NCBI GenBank assembly: GCA_964563135.1
Contig: CAZLWV010000006.1
Coordinates: forward strand, 30,077-94,076
Source: JAAYAY01 sp964563135
Lineage (GTDB): Bacteria; Planctomycetota; Planctomycetia; Pirellulales; Thermoguttaceae
Length of the DNA: 64,000 nucleotides
Reading direction: 5' to 3'
Positions 54,562 to 64,000 of the stretch are shown here, in pieces (the first letter of the stretch is position 1; the number at the start of each line of letters is the position of its first letter). The notes under the pieces are model-generated. The model saw only the letters and a list, made by a program, of their open reading frames with translations, did no database searches and was not told the DNA's origin. Made by a program: the position numbers and the translations under genes.

Positions 54562-55347
54562 GTGCCGCATCTGAACATCGGAATTGAACTGGCCGGACTC
54601 GGCCTCCCCCCCACCAGACAAGCGCTCCAGGTCGCCGCCGACCTCGGGGCCGATGCCGTCCAACTCGACGCGCGCGGCCCCCTGGCCCCACGCAACCTCT
54701 CCCAGACCGGCGTCCGCCAACTGAAAAAAATCCTCGCCGACCTCCGCCTCCGCGTCTCCGCCCTCAGCTTCCGCACCCGCCGGGGATACGACACCCCCGC
54801 CGATCTCGATGCCCGCGTCGAGGCCACCAAGGCCGCCATGCGGCTGGCCGCACAGCTCGGCGCCCGGGTTGTCGTCAACCACGTCGGCCGCATCCCCTCC
54901 GAACAGGACCAGCCCCAGGGCTCCCTCCTCGCCCAGGTACTCTCCGACCTGGCCGGCTACGGCAACCTCGTGGGAGCCCTCCTGGCCGCCGAAACCGGCT
55001 CCGAATCCGGCGAGAGCCTCGCCCAATTCATGCAACAACTTCCCGAAGGCACCATCGGCGTCGACTTCAACCCCGGCAACCTCTCCGCCGCCGGCTTCTC
55101 CCCCACCGAGGCCCTCCAGGCCCTCCATACTCGGATCCTCCACGTCCATGCCACCGATGGCGTCTGTGACCTTTCCACCCAAAGAGGGGAAATCGTCCCC
55201 CTCGGAGCCGGCACGGCCGATTTCCCCCTCCTCCTCAGCATGCTCCTCCAGTACGGTTACCAGGGCTATTTCACGGTCAACCCCCAGGCCTCCGAAGACC
55301 CCCGGGCCGCAGCCGCCAACGCCATCCAGTACCTCCGGAACATGTAG
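54562..55347 (+). CDS. Sugar phosphate isomerase/epimerase-like TIM-barrel protein
   Basis: A 261-aa protein of the xylose-isomerase-like TIM-barrel family: ADLGADAVQLDARG, LGARVVVNHVGRIP, GTIGVDFNPGNL, ILHVHATDG, YQGYFTVNP. These strand-end motifs give the metal site in the family (Asp, His). Substrates are diverse and cannot be told here. The start is a GTG at 54562 with AAGGAA six bases upstream. It precedes signal peptidase by about 220 bases on the same strand. Confidence 0.85.
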   Translation: MPHLNIGIELAGLGLPPTRQALQVAADLGADAVQLDARGPLAPRNLSQTGVRQLKKILADLRLRVSALSFRTRRGYDTPADLDARVEATKAAMRLAAQLGARVVVNHVGRIPSEQDQPQGSLLAQVLSDLAGYGNLVGALLAAETGSESGESLAQFMQQLPEGTIGVDFNPGNLSAAGFSPTEALQALHTRILHVHATDGVCDLSTQRGEIVPLGAGTADFPLLLSMLLQYGYQGYFTVNPQASEDPRAAAANAIQYLRNM

Positions 55348-55565
55348 ATCTCGGATTTCAAGTTTCCGCTGCCCGGCAGATCCGGTATATTCGCAGGCAG
55401 GGAAGATCTTTGTTGTCCAAGGTTGCCGCCCCATGGCCAGAGCACAGGGCCCCTGGCCGGCTCGAGAGATATGGGCGGATTTGGGCCAATCAACGAGCTT
55501 TGTCAACGAATAGTTATGGCCCACCCCTCTGTGGACACAGGGGTGCCACTCCCCAGGATCCGTGC

Positions 55566-57378
55566 ATGTCGAGAACCAAGAAACGCCCCAACGAGCACAA
55601 GCGCCCGGCAGCCCGGCACGACAAGCCGACCCACGACCACAACGCAAAACCCTCCCCTCCGGGGGGTGGCATGTTCTCCAAGGAGTCCATCCGCGAGACC
55701 GTTGAATCGATCGTGATCGCCTTCATCCTGGCGTTCCTGTTCCGCACCTTCGAAGCGGAAGCGTTTGTCATCCCCACCGGATCCATGGCCCCCACCCTCT
55801 TGGGACGCCACAAGGACGTCAGGTGTCCCGAGTGCGGCTTCTTCTTCGAGGTCAGCGCCAGCCAGGAGGTCGACCCCAACACCAACAAGCTCACCGGCGA
55901 CTGGACCATCGGGGCAACTTGCCCGATGTGCCGGCTCCCCATCCGAACCGACCCGAACAACCCCCAGCAGAAAACGTACAAGTCCTATAGCGGCGACCGC
56001 ATCCTGGTGGAAAAGTTCCCCTACCAGTTTCGGGATCCCGAACGGTTCGAAGTCAGTGTCTTCAAGTTTCCCGGCGGCGCCCACACCAACTACATCAAAC
56101 GCATCTGCGGCCTGCCCAACGAAACCATCCGTATCCAGCATGGAGACCTGTTCGTAAAACGCAAAGGCGAGACGAGTTTCACCATCGCCCGCAAAGAAGA
56201 CCTCAAGAAACTCCTGGCTGTCCTCCAGCCCGTCTACGACACCAGGTATCTGAGCCCCACCCTGCTGAAGACCGGCTGGCCCCAGCGCTGGGTCAATGTC
56301 GTGGAAACCCCCAACGCCTGGCTCACCAGCGACCAGAAAACCTATCATACCGACGGAACAGGCGCTGAACCCGTGTGGCTCCGCTATCAGCACATCGTGC
56401 CAAGCGAGAACGATTGGACCTTCCTCAGCCGGGGAGCAAGCCCACCGGCGTTTCCACCGCCGCAACTGATCTCCGATTTCTCCGCCTACAACACCAAACG
56501 CTCGGTCAGGGACCAGAGACCTCCCCTCAGCGGCCGTGGACTCCACTGGGTGGGCGATCTGGTCCTCCAGTGCGACCTCGAGGTCCAGAGCCCGGAGGGC
56601 GAATTGCTCTTCGAACTGATCGAGGGAGGCCGGCACTTCCTCTGCTCGATCGATGTCGCCTCCGGCGCCGCTTCCCTGTCCATCGACGGCCAGTCCAGCC
56701 TTGCTGCCCCCACCGCCCAGACCAGGCTCCAGGGACCCGGCCGATACCAGGTTGGCTTCGCCAATGTCGACGACCAGTTGCGCCTGTTCGTCGACGGGCG
56801 GGAAATCCAGTTCAGCACCCCCACCACCTACCAACCCCTCGGCAATTCCGACCCCACCGAGGCCGACCTCTCCCCGGTCGGTATCGCCTCGCGAGGCGTT
56901 CAAATAGAGATCCGCCGCATCCAACTGATGCGGGATCTCCATTACATCGCCGTGAAAACGTCCGACTACAACGGGTTGGCCGACTACGATTACAAACGCC
57001 CGTTCTTCAACCAGCCCACCGTGCAAAGCATCGATTCCGTCTTCTCCGATCCCGCCCAGTGGCGCCAGAGCGGCGGATTCCTTCACAAGGGCGNNNNNNN
57101 NNNCCCTGTTCAATACCCCCAACTACGACAACGGCGCCCAACAATACATCGAGTTCAACTTGGGCGAAGGACAGTTCCTTGCCCTCGGCGACAACAGCGG
57201 TGAAAGCAAGGATAGCCGGCTCTGGCCCGTCGACGGCGTCGGGCCGGAGGTCCCTCGCGATCTCCTCGTCGGCAAGGCCCTCTTCATCTACTGGCCCCAT
57301 TCGGAAGGTCGTATTACAGGCACCCCGATCCCGTTCCCGTTCTTTCCGAATTTCCAGCGTATGAAGGTGATACGGTAA
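55566..57378 (+). CDS. lepB: Signal peptidase I, enlarged with zinc-ribbon and beta-sandwich insertions
   Basis: A type I signal peptidase of about 600 aa, roughly twice the usual size. One N-terminal membrane helix (ESIVIAFILAFLFRTFEAEA) is followed by the catalytic Ser73 in IPTGSMAPTL, the catalytic Lys178 in TNYIKRICGLP, and the last conserved box GDNSGESKDSR near the C-terminus. Between the Ser and Lys boxes is a four-Cys zinc ribbon (CPEC at 87-90, CPMC at 119-122). Between the Lys box and the last box lies an insert of over 250 aa with a concanavalin-like sandwich (DLVLQCDLEVQSPEGELLFE, LFVDGREI). Ten N at 57094-57103 shift the frame, so the gap length is wrong. SD AGGA lies seven bases before the ATG at 55566. 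Confidence 0.9.
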
Positions 57379-57474
57379 CCTGAGTCGCCGGTTGCCGGGG
57401 TCGACTGCCTCGAGTCGGGCCGCCCCCCAACCCCCGAGAACCGGCAACTGCCCTGGAGATGGAGCTCCTCGACC

Positions 57475-58461
57475 ATGACCGTTCAAGAAAGCCGGACCTT
57501 CGACAAAAACGGCCACGTCGCCATCCGCGGCGGCAGCGAGCCGATCCTCGAGGCCAAAGGACTCGTCAAAATCTACGGAAAACGCCGCGTGGTCGACGGC
57601 GTCGATTTCGAAGTCTATCCCGGTGAAATCGTCGGCCTCCTCGGCCCCAACGGAGCCGGCAAGACCACCAGCTTCCGCATGACCTGCGGCATGATCGAAC
57701 CCAACGCCGGCGAGGTCCGCCTCGGCGGCGTCGACGTCACCGACTGGCCTATGTACCGCCGTGCCCGCGACGGCGGCATGGGGTACCTCGCCCAGGAAGC
57801 CAGCGTGTTTCGCAAGCTCTCGGTCCGCGACAACCTCCTCGGCGTGATGGAAATGCTCAAGATGAGCCGCCGCGAACGCCTCGCCCGCTGCAAGACTCTC
57901 CTCGAACAGTTCGACATCACCCACCTCCGCAAAAGCAAGGCCATGTCCCTCTCCGGCGGTGAACGCCGCCGCCTCGAAATCGCCCGGGCCCTCGTCTCCA
58001 ATCCCAAGATCATCCTCCTCGACGAACCCTTCACCGGAATCGACCCGGTCACCATCGACAGCATTCAGGAGATCATCCGCCAGTTGCGCCGCGACGGCAT
58101 CTCCATCCTGATCACCGACCATCAGGTCCGCGAAACCCTTCAGATCACCGACCGCAGCTACGTCATCCGCAAAGGCCAGGTCCTCTGCCACGGCACCCCC
58201 GATGAGGTCCTCTCCAACGAGGAAGCAAGAAAACACTACTTCGGAGAAGACATGGACCTCGGCTTCGCCTCCTCTCCTCCTCCACCTCACATCCCCGACC
58301 ACGAATCCGTCGATCCGGCGGCCCGATCCACCCCTCCTCCTCCCCACCTTCCCGACAAGAAGCCCGTCGACCCGGCCGACCGGTCCAACTCTCCTCCACC
58401 TCGCATCCCCGACAGACCCCGCACCGATCGCTCCAACGACATCTTCCCCCGCCTCGACTGA
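57475..58461 (+). CDS. lptB: Lipopolysaccharide-export-type ABC ATPase LptB with proline-rich tail
   Basis: A 328-aa ATPase with Walker A GPNGAGKTT, signature LSGGERRRLEIARAL, Walker B IILLDEPFTGIDP and switch His in ILITDHQVRET. The spacing and DEPFxGIDP wording are those of LptB, which powers lipopolysaccharide transport to the outer membrane. About 75 extra C-terminal residues form three imperfect repeats (PPPPHIPDHESVDPAARS, PPPPHLPDKKPVDPADRS, then SPPPRIPDRPRTDRS), not part of ordinary LptB. The N-terminus is also extended by about 20 residues. It lies about 100 bases after signal peptidase on the same strand. Confidence 0.92.
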   Translation: MTVQESRTFDKNGHVAIRGGSEPILEAKGLVKIYGKRRVVDGVDFEVYPGEIVGLLGPNGAGKTTSFRMTCGMIEPNAGEVRLGGVDVTDWPMYRRARDGGMGYLAQEASVFRKLSVRDNLLGVMEMLKMSRRERLARCKTLLEQFDITHLRKSKAMSLSGGERRRLEIARALVSNPKIILLDEPFTGIDPVTIDSIQEIIRQLRRDGISILITDHQVRETLQITDRSYVIRKGQVLCHGTPDEVLSNEEARKHYFGEDMDLGFASSPPPPHIPDHESVDPAARSTPPPPHLPDKKPVDPADRSNSPPPRIPDRPRTDRSNDIFPRLD

Positions 58462-58547
58462 CCCTTGACGGAGTCGGTCGCTCCTGCCGCTTGCGACAAA
58501 CACGCCCCCATTCTGCTCGCGGATGCGAACAGTCTCTCATCGCCGGA

Positions 58548-58846
58548 ATGAACAACATGCTCCAGGGCTCTGCCGTTCCCATCCGGGAAATCGGCGAGAT
58601 CCTCAACCGGCTGGCCGTCAAGGATTTCTCCCGAACCGTCGACAAGGCCTATCCCGGAGCCTGCGGCCAGTTGCGCGACGATGTCAACCTCGTGTGGAGA
58701 ATATCCGCGACGCGATCGTCCAGATCAGCGAAAGCGCCAGCCAGTTCGCCGCAGGCTCCCGCGTCATCATGGCCTCCAGCAGCCAACAGCTCGGAGCCCG
58801 GTCCACGTCGCTTCGCGACCTGGTCGCCCAGTTCCAGCTCTCGTAA
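58548..58846 (+). pseudogene. Chemoreceptor (MCP) remnant with internal deletion and frameshift
   Basis: Starts MNNMLQGSAVPIREIGEILN, then LAVKDFSRTVDKAYPGACGQ, like the region before an MCP signalling domain. At about 58692 the frame shifts by one: VENIRDAIVQISESASQFAAGSRVI continues in another frame and runs directly into MASSSQQLGARSTSLRDLVA, the extreme C-terminus of a chemoreceptor. In the intact MCP at 20.8 kb the corresponding SRVIAESSQ and EMASSSQQLGA lie more than 150 residues apart, so the whole methylation/signalling hairpin is missing. A gene decay product is likely; an assembly collapse between similar segments is possible. Confidence 0.7.
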
Positions 58847-59088
58847 ACCCCTTCCGGCAATCCGCTGCCGCTCCCACACAACACGGCACCGCCGATCCGA
58901 TCGCCCCCCCTGTATCTGGGCCGTCACCACCCCCATCTTGTGGTGGCCCAGGCTTTCCTTATCCGGGTTCTCCAAGCTGGGAGTGTTCTACAATCAATAA
59001 GGGAGACAATGGAGCCGCGGGACTCGTGCAGGAAGAGAGATGCTCTTGCCGGATCTTCGCCCGCATCAGGCCACCTCAGGTTCATATC

Positions 59089-62000
59089 ATGGAGCGACTG
59101 GATAAAACCGGATCTTCAACGCCGGATTCTGTCTCATGGGGAACCTGTCTCTGCCGGTTCTACGACAGCAAACGCCTTGAATCCCAGGCAGGCAAACGCC
59201 TGATGGACGATCTTCTCGTCCAGAAACACGCTCTGGCATCCTCCATCAGCCCGCTGATAACCTCGGATCTTTCGGGGCGGCTCATCTATTCGAATCCAGC
59301 AGCCCTGAGAGCATGGGGATACGACCAGGAAGCGGAGGTCCTTGGCCGTGAAATGCCCGATCTCTGGAAACACCCGCAGCAGGTCGTCTCCTATCTCGAC
59401 CGCGTGGTTGCCCGGGGCCAGTTCGTGGGAGAGCTGGTTGCCCGGCGGAAAGACGGTTCGGACTTCGACGCCGAAGTGTTTGGCAGCATAGCGCGCAACG
59501 ACCGCGGAGAACCCATCGGTATCGTAACGTCGATTCTCGACGTGACCGCCCGGAAACGGGCCCAGTCCGAACTGCGTGACAGCGAAGAACGTTATCGCTT
59601 GATGTTCGACCAGTCTCGCGATGCGATGCTCACCTTGGTGCCCCCCTCGTGGAAATTCACTTCGGCAAACCCCGCGGCGCTGGCCCTTTTCGGCGCTCGA
59701 AACGCCGAGGATTTCCGGGCGCTCGCCCCCTCCGAATTGTCGCCCGCACGACAGCCTGACGGACGCCTTTCCCCTGAGAAAGCCGCGGAAATGATTGCCG
59801 CGGCCGTCCGCGATGGCTCCCGCTATTTCGAGTGGACGCACATCCGTCTGGATGGTCAGGAAATCTGCACCAACGTGCTCTTGACCAGAATGAATGCGGC
59901 TGGTCAGGTCTTCCTCCAGGCCACGATACGCGACATCACCGCACTGAAGAGGGCGGAGGCCGCACTGCGAGAGAGCGAAGAAAAACACCGGTTGCTGGTC
60001 GAGCATGCCGTATCCGGAATGGCCATTCACGACATCGTGCTGGACGCGGCGGGCAAGCCTGTTGACTACCAGTTCGTCAGCGCAAACTCGGCGTTCGAAG
60101 CCCAGACCGGTTTGCTCGCGGCCGACATTTGCGGCCGCCGCGTTACCGAGGTTCTCCCCTGCAAAGAAATCGGGGCGCTGATCGAAACCTACGGCAACGT
60201 GGTCCTGACCGGCGAACCGGCGAATTTCGAGACCTACTGCGAATCTCTCGGACGCCACTACGCCGTCAGCGCATTTCGCGTCGCGCCGGGACGATTCGCC
60301 ACGCTGTTTCACGACATCACCGCCCGCAAAAACGCCGAGGAGAGCCTGCGGGAAAGCGAGGCCCGCTTGCGCGCCATCACCGATTCGGCACGCGATGCCA
60401 TCCTGATGCTCGATCCACAAGGCGCAATTACCTACTGGAACCCCGCGGCCGAGTCCATTCTCGGTTATCAGGCCGGTGAGGCCATCGGGCAGAATCTTCA
60501 CGACCTGCTCGCCCCCGAACCGTATCTTGATCTCTCTCGCACCGGCTTTGCCCAGTTCGTTCGCACCGGGCAAGGCAGCGCCATCGGCAAGACCGTTGAA
60601 CACCAAGCCCGGCGGCGCGATGGCTGCTGCATCTCGGTCGCCTTGTCCCTTTCCTCCCTTCAGCTCCACGGCCGCTGGCACGCGGTGGGCATCCTTCGCG
60701 ATATCACCGAGGCCAAGCAGGCCGAAGAGGAACTCCGCGAAAGCAAGCAGCATCTCGACATTGCCATGGAAGGGGGCGAAATGGGGGCATGGTACTGGGA
60801 TGGCGCTAACGGCTGCTGCTGTCTCAGCGATCGAGCCTGCTCTCTCCTGGGCATCCATCCGGCCGTATCCCAGCGGACCACCGACGAATGCTTTGCGGCC
60901 GTGCCCCCCGAGGACCGCGAAGTCATCAGGGAAGCCCTGCGGCGAACGTTTGAGCAGGGCTTGCCCTATCGAGCCGAACACCGCACCGTGTGGCCCGATG
61001 GAAGCATTCACTACGTCAGGAGCCGTGGAAAACTCCTCCGCGACGAAGTCGGCCGACCTCAAAAACTCTGCGGCGTCATCTGGGATGTCACCGAGCAACG
61101 CCAGGCCGAAGACGAACTCAGACGCACGGTCGCAGCCCTGGAGGCGGCCAATCGGGAGTTGGAAAGGCTCAACCACCTTGCGGAATCCGCAACCCGGGCC
61201 AAGAGCGAGTTTCTGGCCAACATAAGCCACGAGATCCGCACTCCCATGACCGCCATCCTCGGATTCGCCGAACGCCTTCTCGATGAAGATACGATCGATC
61301 GGGTGCCCCCCGAACGCATCGAGGCAATCGAGACCATCCGCCGCAACGGACTCTACCTGCTGGGCCTGATCAACGACCTTCTTGACCTCTCCAAGATCGA
61401 GGCCGGCAAACTCGATGTCGAACACATCACCTGCTCGCCCGCCCATGTCTTGTCCGAGGTCATGTCGCTCATGCTCGTCCGCGCCGCCGAAAAGAACCTC
61501 TCGCTGGAACTCCAGTTCGCCGGTGCGATTCCTGAGACCATCCAGAGCGACCCGGTTCGGCTGCGCCAGGTGCTGATCAACGTGGTCGGCAACGCCATCA
61601 AGTTCACCAACACGGGCAGTGTCCGACTGGTTGTCCGGCTCGTACAATCGCCCGTGNNNNNNNNNNGTGACCCCTCCCTGCCTTCAGATCGACGTGATCG
61701 ACACCGGCATAGGCCTGACAGAAGAACAGATCGCCAGGTTGTTCAAACCGTTCAACCAGGCCGATTCCTCCACAACCCGGAAGTTCGGCGGAACCGGCCT
61801 CGGCCTGACCATCACCAAACGCCTGGTCGAGATCCTCGGCGGAGACATCACCGTCTGCAGCACGCCCGGAAAGGGGAGCACCTTCAGCGTGACGGTTGCA
61901 GCCGGCAGTCTGGAAGGAATCCAATTCTTCGACACTCCATCGGAGGCGGGGGCGCTTGCCGGGTCGCGATCTCCCGAACCTGTTCGTCCCGCCTGCCCAC

Positions 62001-62419
62001 TTGGCTGCCGCATCCTGCTGGCTGAGGACGGTGCCGACAATCAACGGCTCATCACGTTGATCCTCGAAAAGGCCGGCGCCAAAGTCACCCTGGCCGAAAA
62101 TGGCCGCATCGCCTGCGACCAAGCCCTCGCTGCCCGCGATACGGGAGAACCCTTCGACGTCATCCTCATGGACATGCAGATGCCCGTGCTCGACGGCTAT
62201 CAGGCCACTCGCAACCTGCGCGCCGCGGGCTACACCGGCCCCATCGTTGCCCTCACCGCCCATGCCATGGAAGGGGACCAGAAAAAATGCATTCAGGCCG
62301 GTTGCAACGACTATGCCACGAAACCGATCGATCGCGAAAAACTCTTTGCCGCCGTCGCACGCTGGTCGGGCAACACGCCGGCCTCCCGGCCGTGCGCAGT
62401 GCCCCGTCACGCGCAGTAA
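59089..62419 (+). CDS. Soluble multi-PAS hybrid histidine kinase with receiver
   Basis: About 1110 aa. At least five PAS-type modules (for example TSDLSGRLIYSNPAALRAWG, YRLMFDQSRDAMLTLVPPS, RAITDSARDAILMLDPQG, WDGANGCCCLSDRACSLLGI) are each followed by the xDITxxKxAExxLRESE linker. The HisKA box is SHEIRTPMTAILGFAERLL. The ATPase domain has VVGNAIKFTNTG, DTGIGLT and GTGLGLTIT. A receiver ends the protein (RILLAEDGADNQRLI, Asp in VILMDMQMPVLDGYQ). No membrane helix is evident, so it is probably cytoplasmic. Ten N at 61657-61666 in the ATPase domain shift the frame; both sides clearly belong together. The start at 59089 has only a weak ribosome site. Confidence 0.88.
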
Positions 62420-62596
62420 ATAGCTGTGCGTGATTACAGGGTTCGATAACTGTTGCCCTCGCCCCTACAATAGGTGTGCCCGCCGGGCCCGGGCGACCGC
62501 CGGCGTCTGCCGGTCGATCTGCGGCAATTGCCTCGTCTTGCGCCACGGTCGGCCGATCCCCAGGTCGCAGTATGCCCCACACATCCTGTACCCTGG

Positions 62597-64000
62597 ATGG
62601 AACCCATGCAATCTCTTGCGGCTCCGAAACCGATCTGCTCCTCCTCGAACCGGCCGTCTCGCACCAAGACCTGCAGCGGCCTGCTGCTGGCCGGCGTCGC
62701 CGCCATGGCATTCGGCACGCTGGAATCGCCCCTGCGCGGCGCCGAGCCGTGCCGCATCGAGGTGGTCGAGCAAGGAAGCGGCTGGCCGGTCCCGCTCGTG
62801 GAACTGCGCACCACGCACCAGGTGCGCCTCGTGACCGACAATGCCGGCCTCCTCGCCGTCGACCAGTCGGAACTGATGAACCGGGAGGTCTGGTTCGAAG
62901 TCATCGGCCACGGCTACGAAGTGCCGGCCGATGGTTTCGGCTTTCACGGCCTGCGGCTGCGGCCGCAGCCCGGCAAGACCCTCCGCGTGGAGGTCGTGCG
63001 GACCACTGTCGCCAAACGCCTGGGACGGCTGACCGGCGGTGGCCTGTTCGCCGAAAGCCAGAAGCTCGGTGGTGACCTCGATTGGGCCGAATCGGGAGTG
63101 TTCGGCTGCGACAGCGTCCAGAACGCCGTGCACCGCGGCAAACTCTTCTGGGCCTGGGGCGACACAACCCTGCCCCACTACCCGCTGGGCATCTTCCACA
63201 TGTCCAGCGCCACGACCGACCCGAGGCCGCTGGAGTCCTTCGAGNNNNNNNNNNNNNNNNNNNNNNCCCCCTGCGTCTGAAGCTGAACTACTTCACCGAC
63301 GACAAGCTAGTGCCCCGCCCGGTGGCCGAGATGCCCGGAAGCGGGCCCACCTGGCTCGACGGCTACGTCAGCCTCCCCGACCAGCACGGCACACCCAGGC
63401 TCGTCGCCCGTTACGTCAAGATCCGCCCCCCCATGGAAGCCTACGAAATGGGGCTCTGCGCGTGGAATGATTCCACCTCCAACTTCGAGCGGCTGAAAGT
63501 GCTCTGGACCAAGTCGGCCGACACGCCCGGCGAACCGCCCGCCCCCTCGGGCCATCCGGCGTTCTGGAAAGACGCCGCAGGCAAACCGTGGGTGCTGTTC
63601 GGCAACCCCCTCNNNNNNNNNNNNNNNNNNNNNNNNNNNNNNNNNNNNNNNNNNNNNNNNNNNNNNNNNNNNNNNNNNNNNNNNNNNNNNNNNNNNNNNN
63701 NNNNNNNNNNNNNNNNNNNNNNNNNNNNNNNNNNNNNNNNNNNGCTCCATAGCCTGGAATGCCTGGCGCAGTCGCTGGGTCACCGTCTTCATGCAGGCCT
63801 TCGGCGAGCCGTCGGTGTTCGGCGAACTCTGGTACGCCGAGGCCCCCTCGCCAACCGGCCCCTGGGGAAAGGCGGTCAAAATCCTCAGCCACGACAACTA
63901 CACCTTCTACAACCCGCGGCTGCATCCCGAATTCGCCCCGGAAGAGTCGCCGATCCTGATCTTCGAAGGCACCTACACGATGACCTTCGCCAGGCAGCCG
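62597..64000 (+). CDS. Secreted protein, possibly beta-propeller (incomplete, gapped)
   Basis: Starts MEPMQSLAAPKPIC with a signal-like segment (CSGLLLAGVAAMAFG, cleavage near RGAEP). It continues past the right edge and is broken by 22 N (63245-63266) and 131 N (63613-63743), with frame changes. Segments such as KLFWAWGDTTLPHYPLGIFH, GPTWLDGYVSLPDQHGTP, WNDSTSNFERLKVLW, GHPAFWKDAAGKPWVLFGNP and GELWYAEAPSPTGPWGKAVK resemble five-bladed propeller proteins related to GH43/GH32-type glycosidases or DUF4185, but catalytic residues cannot be identified. An ATG at 62606 is an alternative start. Confidence 0.65.

Overview
The window looks like a scaffolded assembly of a Planctomycetota bacterium, probably from the Pirellulales side of the phylum. 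Supporting signs are a GC-rich genome, two DUF1559 prepilin-like proteins, a DUF1570 metallopeptidase, a Ser/Thr kinase with the planctomycete-type N-terminal region, Gfo/Idh/MocA plus HEAT-repeat neighbours, a sulfatase, and many long Pro/Ala-rich secreted proteins. Nine runs of N interrupt it. Several fall inside genes, and the reading frame differs on the two sides of some of them, so those run lengths cannot be trusted. No rRNA, tRNA, CRISPR array or insertion sequence was seen.

1-4 kb is the most unusual part. It is a minus-strand RiPP locus with two paralogous precursors carrying a nitrile-hydratase-like (NHLP) leader. Their leaders are exactly the same length (84 aa to the GG), but the cores are very different proline-rich repeats: one has 11 Cys, the other has no Cys or Thr. 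Between them is a Ser/Thr kinase with a cyclic-nucleotide-binding-like domain. The first codons of a probable TOMM cyclodehydratase / leader-binding protein run off the left edge. At 4.5-9.8 kb a plus-strand signalling operon follows: hybrid histidine kinase, stand-alone receiver, and receiver-adenylate cyclase.

9.8-20.6 kb holds secreted and envelope proteins (DUF1570 peptidase, metallophosphatase, small lipoprotein, DUF1559 protein with a frameshifted start, DUF3754 membrane protein) and a Tat-exported Gfo/Idh/MocA oxidoreductase followed by a HEAT-repeat protein. 20.8-28.4 kb, minus strand, holds a c-haem-type chemoreceptor and a type VII secretion-like operon: a WXG100-like protein, a coiled-coil protein, a second small WXG-like protein and a large FtsK/EssC-type ATPase. 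28.9-31.1 kb is an ECF sigma / membrane anti-sigma pair with a good promoter.

31.2-37.1 kb has cysteine desulfurase, sulfatase, nucleotide-sugar epimerase, a DUF362 protein and a prenyltransferase/squalene-oxidase-repeat protein. 37.3-44 kb is a Tad/Flp pilus locus: a cyclic-di-GMP-I (GEMM) riboswitch and candidate terminator precede the Flp pilin, followed by a prepilin peptidase, CpaB, the secretin CpaC and CpaE. CpaF, TadB and TadC are not in the window.

44-64 kb holds a small lipoprotein, a second DUF1559 protein, a DedA/VTT-type membrane protein, a PQQ-type beta-propeller protein, a ribosomal-S1-like protein, an HDOD protein with a broken degenerate GGDEF tail, a large secreted protein, a sugar isomerase-like protein, an enlarged signal peptidase I, LptB with a proline-rich tail, a chemoreceptor remnant, a multi-PAS hybrid histidine kinase and an incomplete secreted protein at the right edge. 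Second-messenger signalling (cAMP-type cyclase, cNMP-like domain, c-di-GMP riboswitch, degenerate GGDEF) recurs across the window.
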